Source of the DNA: Bordetella parapertussis | GTDB taxonomy: Bacteria > Pseudomonadota > Gammaproteobacteria > Burkholderiales > Burkholderiaceae_B | Direction of reading: 5' to 3' | Assembly (NCBI GenBank): GCA_945883615.1 | Contig: CAMCYB010000007.1 | Span: 1-57,730, forward strand | Length of the DNA stretch: 57,730 nt | In this document: positions 33,907 to 43,756 of the stretch, piece by piece | Numbering within the stretch: the stretch's first letter is position 1 | Layout of the letters: every line of letters begins with the position of its first letter | Notes under the pieces: model-generated | Database searches by the model: none | Told to the model about the DNA's origin: nothing | Seen by the model: the letters and a program-made list of their open reading frames with translations, nothing else | Translations under genes and position numbers: made by a program

Positions 33907-34563
33907 ATGAATCCACTTTCTCTGGGGCTAGCCTCAACATTCTTTGCCGGCTTGGCATTAAGCTTATCGCTGATTTCAACTATCGGCCCACAGAACGCCC
34001 ACTTGATGCGGCTGGGCTTAAATCGTCAATACTTATGGACAACCGTCACCACCAGCTTCCTGGCCGACACCGTTTTAATCGCCTTAGGGGTGTTTGGGCT
34101 CGGTAAGCTGGGCGGGCTGTCTTTGCACGTTCAGCAGTTTATGTTGCTCGGCGGTACTATTTTTTTACTTTATTACGGTGCGCGGGCAGGCTTGCGCTGC
34201 TTTGCCGGCCTAAAACCCTCTGGTCAAACCGTACAACCCAAACCCGCAGTCATTCAATCAACACGCCAAGCCATTGTGATAGCACTGGTATTTTCATGGC
34301 TTAACCCCCACGCCTGGGTTGACACCGCCATACTAATTGGTGCAGCTTCGCTAGCCTATGGCACGCCCGGCAACGCCGTGTTTGGTGCGGGAGCGATTGT
34401 GGGGTCTATGGTTTGGTTTATTGTGTTTGGCGCTGTGTTGTGTTGGCTTGGTGCCCGCTTAAATCAACTGAACCCATGGCGCACTATTGATGGCTTGGTT
34501 GCCATCATGATGTTTGGAACAGCCCTGTACTTAATGCATTCTTTTTGGTTATTAACCGCTTAA
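33907..34563 (+). CDS. argO: LysE/ArgO-family amino acid exporter
   Basis: A 218-residue polytopic inner-membrane exporter for basic amino acids. Helices are seen at TFFAGLALSLSLISTIGPQNAHLM (the LysE hallmark GPQNAHLMRLGL), FLADTVLIALGVFGLG, FMLLGGTIFLLYYGARAG, IVIALVFSWLNPHAWVDTAILIG (the second hallmark, NPHAWVD) and the C-terminus. I start at the ATG at 33907 because the upstream extension is basic and unlike the family. Divergence from argP suggests induction by lysine or arginine. Two lysine-pathway enzymes are also in the window. Confidence 0.92.
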   Translation: MNPLSLGLASTFFAGLALSLSLISTIGPQNAHLMRLGLNRQYLWTTVTTSFLADTVLIALGVFGLGKLGGLSLHVQQFMLLGGTIFLLYYGARAGLRCFAGLKPSGQTVQPKPAVIQSTRQAIVIALVFSWLNPHAWVDTAILIGAASLAYGTPGNAVFGAGAIVGSMVWFIVFGAVLCWLGARLNQLNPWRTIDGLVAIMMFGTALYLMHSFWLLTA

Positions 34564-34626
34564 TTCACAAATTAATTGATTCACTGAACGCTTATTTCAA
34601 CAAAATAGTTCAGAAAGCTTTATGCA

Positions 34627-35469
34627 TCACTTCTTTTTATTGATACCAAAGTTTGTCCATGACTGACCATCGATAGCGACCGAGTCATAGTATTTGGGTT
34701 TGCTAGCATCGGGTGGGTTAATCGCCCACTGGGCACGCTTTTCAAAAGACAAGTCAAAGTGAACCATGGTGGCGCACATAAATAGGCTTTGCACTTTCAT
34801 ACCAAGCAGTCGTAAACGACGGTCAATATCTGAGTCTTCGGCGCCCCATTGAGCGCGAAAACGTTCATCAAAGCCATTAATTGACAATAAATCATGGCGA
34901 TAAATTGAAAAGTTACACCCGATAATACCGCCGTCTTTGTGACTAAAAAGATTCAATTTTGACCAAGCAATACGAAACCCTTTTTCAATATTACGGGCTT
35001 GTTTTTTTAATGACATATAAAAAAGTCGACTCTTATTCCGGCTAAAAATAGCTTCGGGGTGCTGCATATCTAGCACGCGTGTCGCTTGATGTGGCAAATC
35101 AATACGCCGCCCCGTCAAACAATGCTGCGGCTTTGCTAAACGCAAATGGTCATCAACAAAACCCCTTTGCGGCACGCAATCGCCATCAATAAATATTAGG
35201 TAGGGGGTTTGAGCATGCGCCACCGCTTGATTCAAAACAAGGGTCTTGCCAAAACCGTCATCTTCTTGCCAGTAGTGATTAATCTTAAAAGGGTAGCCGT
35301 GTTTTTGTGCCTGCTTAACCTGCGCCACAAATTCGGGCCTTGAGCCGTCATCAGCAATAGCCACATCGAACTGTTGATGCCACTGAGACTTTAACGATTG
35401 CAATATGTATTCAAGCAAAGGCCAGTCGTTGTAAACCGCAATCACAACAGTCGCTGTCAAGGGTTTCAT
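34627..35469 (-). CDS. Family 2 glycosyltransferase
   Basis: A 280-residue GT-A glycosyltransferase. It has TVVIAVYNDWPLLEYILQSL, FDVAIADDGSRPEF (first Asp pair), the long loop DDGFGKTLVLNQAVAHA, and the DxD-type metal site FIDGDCVPQ. The second half has the galactosyltransferase-like C-terminal motif NGFDERFRAQWGAEDSDIDRRLRLLG. It probably adds a sugar to LPS or capsule, since rfb and waa genes are within 10 kb, but acceptor and donor are unknown. Its ATG overlaps the stop of the EEP gene by one base (TAATG). Confidence 0.88.
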   Translation of the reverse strand: MKPLTATVVIAVYNDWPLLEYILQSLKSQWHQQFDVAIADDGSRPEFVAQVKQAQKHGYPFKINHYWQEDDGFGKTLVLNQAVAHAQTPYLIFIDGDCVPQRGFVDDHLRLAKPQHCLTGRRIDLPHQATRVLDMQHPEAIFSRNKSRLFYMSLKKQARNIEKGFRIAWSKLNLFSHKDGGIIGCNFSIYRHDLLSINGFDERFRAQWGAEDSDIDRRLRLLGMKVQSLFMCATMVHFDLSFEKRAQWAINPPDASKPKYYDSVAIDGQSWTNFGINKKK

Positions 35470-36335
35470 TACTCGAGCTCAAGTTCCGCCAAAATAGGCG
35501 AATGATCAGAAAGTATGCTCCAGGGTCTACCGCGCAAAACATGGGCACGCTTGACTGAAAACCCGCGTTGATAAATGCGATCAAGCCTAAGCATTGGAAA
35601 TTTTGCTGGAAACGTTTTTGGGGGAGGTATGGGGCAGTATGCGCCCGACATCGGCAACTGATTTAAGCGCTGCGCATCGTCTCGATAAAACGATTTGAGC
35701 GGTTGATCACCTTTCAAAAATTGCCCAATTTGCCGCATAGAATCACGCAAACGCGGCACACCACCTCGGGTTTCAGAAGCATGAGCAAAGACCTCATAAA
35801 GGCCTAATTGCTGCACAAACATGGGGGCTAATTCGTCACGCCAATCATTGAAATCGCCCGCAATTAAAATCGGAGCACCATCAGGAACCGTCTGGCGAAT
35901 TCGCTCAACCATCAACTCAATTTGACGCCCGCGCCCCCCTGCAAACAAGCCTAAATGCACCACAAAACAATGCACATTGTGTTGACCCACCTGCACTTGT
36001 GCGTGCAACAGACCGCGTTGCTCTAGGGCATGATCAGAGATGTCGAGATTTTCAAAACGGGTAATTGGGTAATGCGTCAGCAAAGCATTACCATGATCAG
36101 TATGCATGCGAACTGCGTTACAGCCGTACGCGACATTCATATGAAGTGCTGCAGCTAAAGACTCATGTTGTGCATGCGACGCCGAACGTTGATCGTTGCG
36201 ACCTTGAACTTCTTGTAAAAACATCAGGTCAGGGCGCAACCCATGCAAATGTAAACGTAACGCTTGCAATGAGTCGCGCCCGCTCAAAGAGCGACCTTTA
36301 TGAATGTTATAGCTGACAATACGAAGTTCAGCCAT
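35469..36335 (-). CDS. Endonuclease/exonuclease/phosphatase family protein (YbhP-like)
   Basis: A 288-residue EEP-fold hydrolase. Motifs are LRIVSYNIHKGRS, FLQEVQGR (metal-binding Glu), VVHLGLF, ILIAGDFNDWRDEL (catalytic Asp and Asn) and the terminal LSDHSPILAELEL (catalytic Asp-His). No signal peptide is seen. E. coli YbhP lies beside a cardiolipin synthase gene; no such gene is here. The substrate (phosphodiester or phospholipid) is unknown. It is 8 bases downstream of aspS and translationally coupled to the GT2 gene. Confidence 0.87.
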   Translation of the reverse strand: MAELRIVSYNIHKGRSLSGRDSLQALRLHLHGLRPDLMFLQEVQGRNDQRSASHAQHESLAAALHMNVAYGCNAVRMHTDHGNALLTHYPITRFENLDISDHALEQRGLLHAQVQVGQHNVHCFVVHLGLFAGGRGRQIELMVERIRQTVPDGAPILIAGDFNDWRDELAPMFVQQLGLYEVFAHASETRGGVPRLRDSMRQIGQFLKGDQPLKSFYRDDAQRLNQLPMSGAYCPIPPPKTFPAKFPMLRLDRIYQRGFSVKRAHVLRGRPWSILSDHSPILAELELE

Positions 36336-36343
36336 AATTGCCT

Positions 36344-38164
36344 CTAGCCCGACTGTGGGCCTGGTTGACCATCAGTCTTGGGTTCAGTTTGGCGCAAACG
36401 AATATGCAACTCTCGCAACTGTTTTTCGTCTACGGCAGAAGGGGCTTGGGTTAACAAACACTGAGCACGTTGCGTTTTAGGAAATGCAATGACATCACGT
36501 ATTGACTCGGCACCCGTCATCATCGTGACAATACGATCAAGACCAAAGGCAATACCGCCATGAGGTGGTGCACCATACTGCAAGGCGTCAAGCAAGAAAC
36601 CAAACTTTAAACGGGCTTCTGCATCATCAATTTTTAAAGCGCGAAATACTTTAGTTTGAACGCTTTCTTTATGAATACGAACTGAACCGCCACCAATTTC
36701 CCAACCATTAAGCACCATGTCGTAGGCTTTAGACAAAGCTTGACTGGGGTCTGTTTCAAGCAGGTCTTCATGACCATCTTGTGGGCTGGTAAAAGGGTGG
36801 TGGGCTGCGCTGTAGCGACCACTTTCTTCGTCGTATTCAAACATGGGGAAGTCTGTCACCCATAGAGGGCGCCAACCGGCCTCGAACAAACCATTGGCAC
36901 GACCAAAGTCGCTGTGACCAATTTTGACGCGTAACGCGCCTAGAGCATCATTCACCACTTTGTTTCGGTCTGCACCAAAAAACAAAATATCACCATCTTG
37001 CGCGCCCGTACGCTTGATCATGGCTGTTAAAGCGTCATCGTGAATGTTTTTAACGATGGGTGATTGCAACCCTTCACGGCCTTTGGCTACCTCGTTGACT
37101 TTGATCCATGCAAGGCCTTTTGCACCATAAATACCGACAAACTTAGTGTACGCATCAATTTCACTACGAGAAATTTGACCACCCTTTGGCACACGCAACG
37201 CCACCACTCGACTGCCCTCAGAGCGAGCGGCTTGAGCAAAAACGTTAAAGTCAACGTCTTGCATGACATCTGATAAATCAGTGAACTCAAGTTTGACACG
37301 CAGATCAGGTTTGTCTGAACCATACAAGCGCATGGCTTCACTATGCGTGATCATCGGGAAGGGGTTGGCCAACTCAACGTTTTGCACAACTTTAAAAACA
37401 TGGCGAATCATGTTTTCAAAAATTTCACGAATCTGCAATTCGTTTAAAAAAGATGTTTCACAATCAATTTGGGTAAACTCTGGTTGACGATCAGCGCGCA
37501 AATCTTCGTCACGAAAACATTTCACGATTTGATAATAACGATCAAACCCAGACACCATTAACATTTGCTTAAACAACTGGGGTGACTGTGGCAAAGCAAA
37601 AAACTCACCCGCATTCACGCGTGAAGGCACAAGATAATCGCGTGCGCCCTCAGGGGTGCTTTTTGTCAACATGGGTGTTTCAATATCTACAAAACCCAAT
37701 TGATCTAAAAATTTACGCACTTCAATTGAAACCCGGTAACGCAACATTAAATTTTGCTGCATTGGCACACGACGCAAATCTAAAACGCGATGGGTCAAGC
37801 GTGTCGTTTCAGACAAATTATCATCATCAAGTTGAAACGGTGGCGTGATAGAGGCGTTTAATACTTCAACCTCGCGGCACAACACTTCAATTTCACCTGA
37901 AGCCAAATCGCTGTTGGCCGTACCTTCAGGACGGTGGCGCACTAAACCCGTGACGCGAATGCAGAACTCATTACGCAAGTTTTCTGCCACGGCAAAAGCA
38001 GGTGCGTTGTCGGGGTCAAACACAATTTGAGCCAGACCTTCACGGTCTCGCATATCAATAAAAATAACGCCCCCATGGTCGCGGCGGCGATGCACCCAAC
38101 CAAATAAGGTCACAGTTTGGCCTAAATGATCGCGGCAGACCTTGCCGGTATAACAAGTACGCAT
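36344..38164 (-). CDS. aspS: Aspartate--tRNA ligase, probably non-discriminating
   Basis: Class II bacterial-type AspRS of 606 residues. It has the anticodon-binding OB fold ([26 protein letters not shown]), motif 1/2 ([31 protein letters not shown]), the GAD insertion domain, and motif 3 ([14 protein letters not shown]). His30 in RRDHGG and Gly81 in RPEGTANSD match the positions that mark non-discriminating AspRS in Pseudomonas (His31, Gly83); E. coli has Leu at the first. Such enzymes also load tRNA-Asn, corrected by GatCAB. It abuts DUF502, with one base between the end of that gene and this start. Confidence 0.96.
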   Translation of the reverse strand: MRTCYTGKVCRDHLGQTVTLFGWVHRRRDHGGVIFIDMRDREGLAQIVFDPDNAPAFAVAENLRNEFCIRVTGLVRHRPEGTANSDLASGEIEVLCREVEVLNASITPPFQLDDDNLSETTRLTHRVLDLRRVPMQQNLMLRYRVSIEVRKFLDQLGFVDIETPMLTKSTPEGARDYLVPSRVNAGEFFALPQSPQLFKQMLMVSGFDRYYQIVKCFRDEDLRADRQPEFTQIDCETSFLNELQIREIFENMIRHVFKVVQNVELANPFPMITHSEAMRLYGSDKPDLRVKLEFTDLSDVMQDVDFNVFAQAARSEGSRVVALRVPKGGQISRSEIDAYTKFVGIYGAKGLAWIKVNEVAKGREGLQSPIVKNIHDDALTAMIKRTGAQDGDILFFGADRNKVVNDALGALRVKIGHSDFGRANGLFEAGWRPLWVTDFPMFEYDEESGRYSAAHHPFTSPQDGHEDLLETDPSQALSKAYDMVLNGWEIGGGSVRIHKESVQTKVFRALKIDDAEARLKFGFLLDALQYGAPPHGGIAFGLDRIVTMMTGAESIRDVIAFPKTQRAQCLLTQAPSAVDEKQLRELHIRLRQTEPKTDGQPGPQSG

Positions 38165-38776
38165 TTAGCGAGACTCCTGTGGGGGTAAGGGTGGCACAAC
38201 CACACCCATTGAAACAATGTACTTCAATGCTGTATCAACCGTCATATTAAGCGGCTTGATCTCAGACCGAGACATCATCAGAAAAAAACCAGAGGTGGGG
38301 TTAGGGGTCGTGGGTACATAGACACTGACCATATCACCCGGTAAATGTTGGGCGGCTTCGCCACCCGGCGCACCGGTGACCAAAGCGATGGTCCAGACCC
38401 CAAGGCGAGGGTACTGTACCAAAACAGCCTGTCTAAAGGCTTGCCCGTTTGGGGCCAACAGGCTGTCGCCAACTTGTTTAACAGACTTATAGATTGAGCG
38501 AATAAGCGGTATGCGACCGAGCAAGCGTTCCCACTGCTCAACCACGCTACGACCTAAAAAGTTTGCGGCAAACAAGCCGGTTAAAACCACCACCGCCAAT
38601 ACAATCAACATACGCAAGCCCGGTATCGGTATACCAAAGAGTGCGTTGGCAGAAAATGACTCGGGAATGAGGTTTTCTAAAGTAGAAACCAACAAAATTA
38701 GAACCCAAACCGTCACCACGAGCGGTGCCCAAATCAAGAGACCCGTAATGAAGTATTTTTTAAATGATCGCATCAA
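38165..38776 (-). CDS. DUF502 family membrane protein
   Basis: A 203-residue inner-membrane protein with two N-terminal helices (YFITGLLIWAPLVVTVWVLILLV and LRMLIVLAVVVLTGLFAANFLG) and a soluble part with the DUF502 marks RIPLIRSIYKSVKQ, VLVQYPRLGVWTIALVTG, SVYVPTTPNPTSGFFLMM and a conserved C-terminal ALKYIVSMGVV. The function is unknown. It is regularly found between an fmdB-type gene and aspS in betaproteobacteria, as here. Confidence 0.92.
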   Translation of the reverse strand: MMRSFKKYFITGLLIWAPLVVTVWVLILLVSTLENLIPESFSANALFGIPIPGLRMLIVLAVVVLTGLFAANFLGRSVVEQWERLLGRIPLIRSIYKSVKQVGDSLLAPNGQAFRQAVLVQYPRLGVWTIALVTGAPGGEAAQHLPGDMVSVYVPTTPNPTSGFFLMMSRSEIKPLNMTVDTALKYIVSMGVVVPPLPPQESR

Positions 38777-38793
38777 ATTATGGGGCCTTAAAA

Positions 38794-39210
38794 TTATGTT
38801 GATGTTGACGGCTTAGACGCTGTTGAGACGGTTGGTGTTGCTGTGGGTGTGGCTGAAGTGCTTGTGCTCGGGGCATTAGTGTTAGATGTATTTGTATTGG
38901 CGGTTTTCGAATGGCTTTCACCCGAGGTAGCCGATGCGGAATCAGCTTGACCCCCTGAGGCTGAATCACTGCTTTTAGCGTCTTTTGATGCGGCAGCGCC
39001 GCCTGCAGCAGCCCCAGCACTAGCCCCATTATTGCGAAAATCGGTTACATACCAACCTGAACCCTTGAGTTGAAAGCCTGCAGCAGTCACTTGCTTAACA
39101 TAGGTTTCTTGGTGGCAAGCCGGACAAGTTGTTAAGGGTGCAGCAGATAATTTTTGTAAGGTGTCTTCAGCATGGCCACAAGACGAGCATTTATAGGCGT
39201 AAATCGGCAC
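38794..39210 (-). CDS. FmdB-family zinc-ribbon protein with a long low-complexity tail
   Basis: The GTG at 39210 (AGGGG six bases ahead) gives the family start V/MPIYAYKCSSCGHAEDTLQKLS, followed by TTCPACHQETYVKQVTAAGFQLKGSGWYVTDFR. The two CxxC pairs form a zinc ribbon. After residue 65 the protein is low-complexity: Gly/Ala, then a Ser/Ala/Asp and Thr/Ser/Asn/Pro-rich tail of about 75 residues ending STASKPSTST. The family often has such tails. No function is proven; regulation or ribosome association has been guessed. It leads the operon fmdB-DUF502-aspS-EEP-GT2. Confidence 0.87.
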   Translation of the reverse strand: MPIYAYKCSSCGHAEDTLQKLSAAPLTTCPACHQETYVKQVTAAGFQLKGSGWYVTDFRNNGASAGAAAGGAAASKDAKSSDSASGGQADSASATSGESHSKTANTNTSNTNAPSTSTSATPTATPTVSTASKPSTST

Positions 39211-39359
39211 GACAAACCCCTTTGGGCAAATCAACAGAATAGGTGGAAAGCCTTAGATTTTAACGTTTTTTAAGATTAAAGCCTGAGCTGGTGTCGTTTT
39301 TATTCAATTTTGCGTCAAAAATCGCTTACCTAAAAGGGGAATCACCCAAAATTTAGCCT

Positions 39360-40982
39360 TTATTGATGGGCTGTTATCATCATTTGGGCTGCTTTTTCAG
39401 CAATGGCTAAGGTCGGCGAATTGGTATTGCCTGACGTAATGGTTGGCATGATTGAAGCGTCGGCCACGCGCAAACCCTTTAAACCGATCACGTTTAACTC
39501 AGCGTCAACCACGGCCCCCGCATCGCGCCCCATTTTGCAGGTACCCACCGGATGAAAAATAGTGGTGGCAATATCACCCACCGCACGCTCAAGCGCAGCA
39601 TCTGTGTCAATATGCGCGCCCGGCTTGAACTCTTCAGGCCTAAAAGGTGCCATAGCGGGCGCAGACAGAATACGGCGGGTCAAATGAATACTTTCGACGG
39701 CGACCTTTCGATCTTCAGATGTTGACAAATAGCGGCAATCAATTGCGGGCGCATGTGTTGGGTCTGCCGACATGATACTAACCTGACCTCGGCTGGTGGG
39801 TTGCAAGTTGCAAACCGATGCCGTTATGGCAGGAAAATTATGCAGAGACTCGCCAAACCGTTCTAACGACAAAGGTTGAACGTGATATTGAAGATTCGCT
39901 CTGGGTTGATTGGGGTTTGATTTCGTAAATATACCTAATTGAGAGGGCGCCATACTCATCGGCCCACTTCGTTTAAGCGCATATTCAAGCGCCATTTTGG
40001 CTTTACCCCAGAGTGAATTCGCCATCGTGTTGAGGGTTTGCGTGCCCTGCACTTTAAAAACGGTACGTATTTGCAGATGGTCTTGTAAATTTGCCCCCAC
40101 GCCAGGCAGCTCGTGCACCACCTCAATACCATGCTGATTCAGTAATACTGGCAAACCCACCCCAGACAGTTGCAGCAATTGGGGTGAACCGATCGCACCC
40201 GCTGCTAAAACGACTTCTCGGTGGGCACGCGCTTGGCGTATTTGCTGACCTTGGCTAAATGTCACCCCAACCACTTGCCGCCCCTCAAAAATCAGTCGAT
40301 GCGTCTGTGCCCCAGTCAACACCACTAAGTTTTTTCGATGTTTGATGGGGTTCAGAAAAGCTTTAGATGTATTCCAGCGCCAACCCTGCTTTTGGTTGAC
40401 TTCAAAATAATCACTGCCCTCGTTATCGCCTTGATTAAAGTCATTCACCATAGGAATACCGACTTCAAAAGCCGCTTGCCTAAAAGCGTTTAAAACTTCC
40501 CAAGACAATCTTTGCTTATCAACTCGCCAGGCCCCACCGCTGCCATGGAAGGCGCTCGAGCCAGCATGGTGATCTTCCATGCCAATAAACAATGGCAACA
40601 TGTCTTGCCAGCCCCAGCCTGGGTTGCCCTGCGCAACCCACCCATCATAATCAGCACGTTGGCCACGCATGTAGATCATGCCGTTAATCGAAGAGCACCC
40701 GCCCAGCACACGACCCCGCGGGTAACCCAGTGCCCGACCGTTTAAACCGGGGTCAGCTTGTGTTTTAAAACACCAATCTGTCTTGGGGTTGCCAATACAA
40801 TACAAATAACCAACGGGTATGTGGATCCAGTGATAACGGTCGGGCCCACCCGCTTCAAGTAACAACACCCGCTTGGACGCATCTGCTGACAAGCGGTTAG
40901 CTAATAAACAGCCTGCTGTACCAGCCCCTAAAATGATGTAGTCAAATTGCAATGCCTGATCAGCTACAAATGCACTGGCCAT
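39360..40982 (-). CDS. GMC-family FAD-dependent oxidoreductase
   Basis: A 540-residue flavoprotein of the choline-dehydrogenase / AlkJ group. The FAD loop is YIILGAGTAGCLLANRLS, with ADP-binding Glu in LLLEAGG; GMC signature 1 is GRVLGGCSSINGMIYMRG and signature 2 is GAIGSPQLLQLSGVG; the catalytic His is in FHPVGTCKMG and the second in GNTNSPTLAIAEKAA. The substrate is probably an alcohol, but which one cannot be told. GGGAG precedes the ATG. It stands alone between convergent or divergent neighbours. Confidence 0.9.
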   Translation of the reverse strand: MASAFVADQALQFDYIILGAGTAGCLLANRLSADASKRVLLLEAGGPDRYHWIHIPVGYLYCIGNPKTDWCFKTQADPGLNGRALGYPRGRVLGGCSSINGMIYMRGQRADYDGWVAQGNPGWGWQDMLPLFIGMEDHHAGSSAFHGSGGAWRVDKQRLSWEVLNAFRQAAFEVGIPMVNDFNQGDNEGSDYFEVNQKQGWRWNTSKAFLNPIKHRKNLVVLTGAQTHRLIFEGRQVVGVTFSQGQQIRQARAHREVVLAAGAIGSPQLLQLSGVGLPVLLNQHGIEVVHELPGVGANLQDHLQIRTVFKVQGTQTLNTMANSLWGKAKMALEYALKRSGPMSMAPSQLGIFTKSNPNQPRANLQYHVQPLSLERFGESLHNFPAITASVCNLQPTSRGQVSIMSADPTHAPAIDCRYLSTSEDRKVAVESIHLTRRILSAPAMAPFRPEEFKPGAHIDTDAALERAVGDIATTIFHPVGTCKMGRDAGAVVDAELNVIGLKGLRVADASIMPTITSGNTNSPTLAIAEKAAQMMITAHQ

Positions 40983-41130
40983 GTCAAATGATCTCCCTTG
41001 ATGGGCGCAAATTGGGTATAAAGATATATTGTCACCAATTTTGCACCACTTTTATTTGTTTCTGATCATACGCCCACAAGTTGCATTTATAAAACCTGTG
41101 TGTCTCATTTTGTTTTTTTAGCTGACGTCT

Positions 41131-42228
41131 ATGACCGCCTCAAAACCACTCGCCTTTCATGTTACCCATACCTCACACCCCACTGCGCCTGAAAAGTTGG
41201 CACATATTTTGTCAAACCCAGGGTTTGGTTTGCATTTTACTGATCATATGGTCACGATTGACTGGACAGTAGAAAAGGGGTGGTATGACGCGCGTGTCAC
41301 GCCATATGGCAAACTTGAACTCGACCCGGCTGCGTCTGTTCTTCATTACGCACAAGAAATATTTGAAGGTTTAAAAGCGTATCGTCATGCCGATGGCAGC
41401 ATTTGGACGTTTCGCCCTGAATCAAATGCTCGACGTATGCAACGATCAGCCCACCGCCTCGCATTACCTGAGCTACCCACAGCTGACTTTCTTGAGTCAA
41501 TTAAGTTATTTGTGCAAGCTGATGCAGCATGGGTGCCTAGCGCCCCTGAAACCAGTTTGTACTTGCGCCCTTTTATGATTTCAAATGAAAACTTCTTAGG
41601 GGTACGGGCCGCAAAAAAAGCCGCTTATTTTGTGATTGGTTCGCCTGCCGGGGCCTACTTTAGCCAAGGGGTCGCACCCGTTTCAATTTGGGTGTCGCAA
41701 GACTATGCGCGGGCTGCGCGAGGGGGTACCGGTGCAGCCAAATGTGGGGGTAATTATTCTGCATCGTTGTTGCCACAACAAGAAGCCTCGGCACAGGGTT
41801 GCTCTCAAGTATTGTTCCTTGACTCACATGAAAATAAATACATAGAGGAACTCGGTGGCATGAACGTGTTTTTAGTCACACGCGATCAAACACTGATTAC
41901 CCCTGAACTTACAGGTAGTATTTTAGAAGGCATTACGCGTGACAGCATTATCACGCTTGCTAAAGACCGTGGTCTAAACGTCATTGAACGTAGAATTTCA
42001 ATTGATGAATGGCGAGACGGCTTTGCCTCAGGCGACATCAGCGAAGCCTTTGCTTGTGGTACGGCGGCTGTGGTGACACCTATTGGGGCGCTAAAAGGAA
42101 AAGCATTTACAGCGGGCGATATCAATAAACCTGCTGGCGAACTCACCATGTCATTGCGCCAAGCATTAACCGACATTCAATATGGTCGCGCCCCCGACAC
42201 ACACGGTTGGTTAACCCATTTAGCTTAA
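41131..42228 (+). CDS. ilvE: Branched-chain amino acid aminotransferase
   Basis: Fold-type IV PLP transaminase for the last step of Ile, Leu and Val synthesis. The 365-residue protein is of the larger class with FGLHFTDHMVTIDW, AQEIFEGLKAYRHADGSIW and FRPESNARRM, the PLP Lys in RGGTGAAKCGGNYSASL, and the phosphate-binding ELGGMNVFLV and GTAAVVTPIG. It is followed by the chimeric ORF at 42248 after 19 bases. Confidence 0.95.
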   Translation: MTASKPLAFHVTHTSHPTAPEKLAHILSNPGFGLHFTDHMVTIDWTVEKGWYDARVTPYGKLELDPAASVLHYAQEIFEGLKAYRHADGSIWTFRPESNARRMQRSAHRLALPELPTADFLESIKLFVQADAAWVPSAPETSLYLRPFMISNENFLGVRAAKKAAYFVIGSPAGAYFSQGVAPVSIWVSQDYARAARGGTGAAKCGGNYSASLLPQQEASAQGCSQVLFLDSHENKYIEELGGMNVFLVTRDQTLITPELTGSILEGITRDSIITLAKDRGLNVIERRISIDEWRDGFASGDISEAFACGTAAVVTPIGALKGKAFTAGDINKPAGELTMSLRQALTDIQYGRAPDTHGWLTHLA

Positions 42229-42247
42229 TGATCTGAGCGAACTAAAT

Positions 42248-43714
42248 ATGAAACCTGCAATCTCTCGCTGGAATGATCGCTTTGCTGCAACCGATGATTA
42301 TCTTTTCGGAAAAAACCCGAATGCTTTTTTAGTTCGACACGCAACATCTTTAATCAAACCCGGGGCGATTCAGTATCTTGTGTCACGACAGGCCGCTGCA
42401 GTTGAAGTGATGCGTGGTGTAGGTTCTGCATTTGACATGACATCGAAATACTTTTCAGACGACAGTTCGCAAGATAAAAGTACCTCAATACTAAAAGAAT
42501 TAGACCAAAATTTTCAAGCATTTAAGACAAATTCACGCTTTAACTCACCCAATGATGAGGTCATCTGGCGCGTCATACAAGGGCCTATTGACACCATCAA
42601 GTATTACGCTGCCCAGCAAGCCTCTTGCAAACTGCAACAAAGTTGGGAAAAGGAAGTCTTGTGGAAGACCCAGCTTGCCGTAAACCCACAAGAAGCGAGT
42701 TCGCAACTCTTTGGCGAACAAGGCAGCGTTTGGGCATTCGTTGACGGGCCTGCAAAAAATTTCGTGACACTGATGGGCGGTTCATTTCTACCGGTCACCC
42801 TTGCGAATCAGCACCTTTCGAATCAGCAATTTCCGTTTGCTCAAGGTTTTATTAGCTTCCTAAATCAAGCGGTAACCAGCCGCGTGTCTGAAGTGGTCAA
42901 ACAAAAACTTGCGCAAACGTCTACCACCAAAAGTGCAAAATTGTCTTTAGCTGCCTTGCCTATTGGCGTCAACCCGAGCGCCAAAGCACGGCCTTATGCA
43001 GCCATCTTAACGATTCAGTGTAATCAAGAAGAAATTGGGCTGAGCAATTTAAATATGGCAGCAAGCAACACCTTTGAATGGCGGCCGGATCAATGCGAAG
43101 AGGTCACGCTTGACATTCAAATTGAAAACTTAACGCTGACTAAACGTTACCCCGGACCACTCGGCTTAGCCACATTCCTTGAAGAATTTGCAGGTGGTTC
43201 CAAGACCTTCACGCCAGCCGATTTTCCAACTGCCGCACAAGAACTTGATAATTTAGGCGTCACTGAAATTTCTTTGCGCTATGACATGGTGGGGCGCGAT
43301 ATGGTGCTTAATCTTGCTGAAGATTACCGCTTCATTCTTGAACAAACAACACCCTCCGTGCGATCAGCGGTTTCGCGAATGGACATTCAAGTTCCCTCAC
43401 GTGCGGGTCGCTGCTGGACATCAAGAGCAGAACCACAGCCGAGTTTGACTTTGCCGCGATTCATTCAAGAGCAGGCAGAAAAGAAAGCCACCCCCCCACC
43501 TGCGCCGCCAGAGCCGCCTTTGCCACCCGTTAAAGCGCTTGAACCGATTCCAACCAAAGAAATCACCGTTGTTCAAGGTGACACCCTCTTTTCAATCGGG
43601 CGACGCTATCAGGTAGAGCCGATGATTCTTCGGTCTCTAAACAACCTTACGTCAGATAAAATTGTGTCAGGGCAAAAGTTACTCGTACCCGTTTGGGCCA
43701 ATAAACCCAATTAA
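42248..43714 (+). CDS. Chimeric ORF: methyltransferase N-terminal fragment, TssM-like C-terminal region, LysM domain
   Basis: The 488-residue frame is a patchwork. Residues 1 to about 39 (RWNDRFAATDDYLFGKNPNAFL, then IKPG) look like the start of a class I SAM-dependent methyltransferase, but the SAM-binding DGEGRN-type motif that should follow is absent. From about residue 45 to 340 the sequence resembles the periplasmic C-terminus of TssM/IcmF (QQSWEKEVLW; LFGEQGSVWAFVDGPAKNFV; FPFAQGFISFLNQAV; a beta-rich section with FEWRPDQ and RYPGPLGLATFLEEF). A Pro-rich linker and a LysM domain (437-482, VVQGDTLFSIGRRYQV) end it. It has no signal peptide or membrane helix and no T6SS neighbours. A deletion fusion is likely. 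Confidence 0.7.
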   Translation: MKPAISRWNDRFAATDDYLFGKNPNAFLVRHATSLIKPGAIQYLVSRQAAAVEVMRGVGSAFDMTSKYFSDDSSQDKSTSILKELDQNFQAFKTNSRFNSPNDEVIWRVIQGPIDTIKYYAAQQASCKLQQSWEKEVLWKTQLAVNPQEASSQLFGEQGSVWAFVDGPAKNFVTLMGGSFLPVTLANQHLSNQQFPFAQGFISFLNQAVTSRVSEVVKQKLAQTSTTKSAKLSLAALPIGVNPSAKARPYAAILTIQCNQEEIGLSNLNMAASNTFEWRPDQCEEVTLDIQIENLTLTKRYPGPLGLATFLEEFAGGSKTFTPADFPTAAQELDNLGVTEISLRYDMVGRDMVLNLAEDYRFILEQTTPSVRSAVSRMDIQVPSRAGRCWTSRAEPQPSLTLPRFIQEQAEKKATPPPAPPEPPLPPVKALEPIPTKEITVVQGDTLFSIGRRYQVEPMILRSLNNLTSDKIVSGQKLLVPVWANKPN

Positions 43715-43756
43715 AAATGTTTGAGTAAACGTTTGATTAATGGCTGGTCATGGCGT

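Noticed and set aside
42248..43714. A type VI secretion gene cluster
   Set aside because: Only the TssM-like C-terminal region is present; no VipA/B, Hcp, VgrG, ClpV or TssJKL genes occur in the window.
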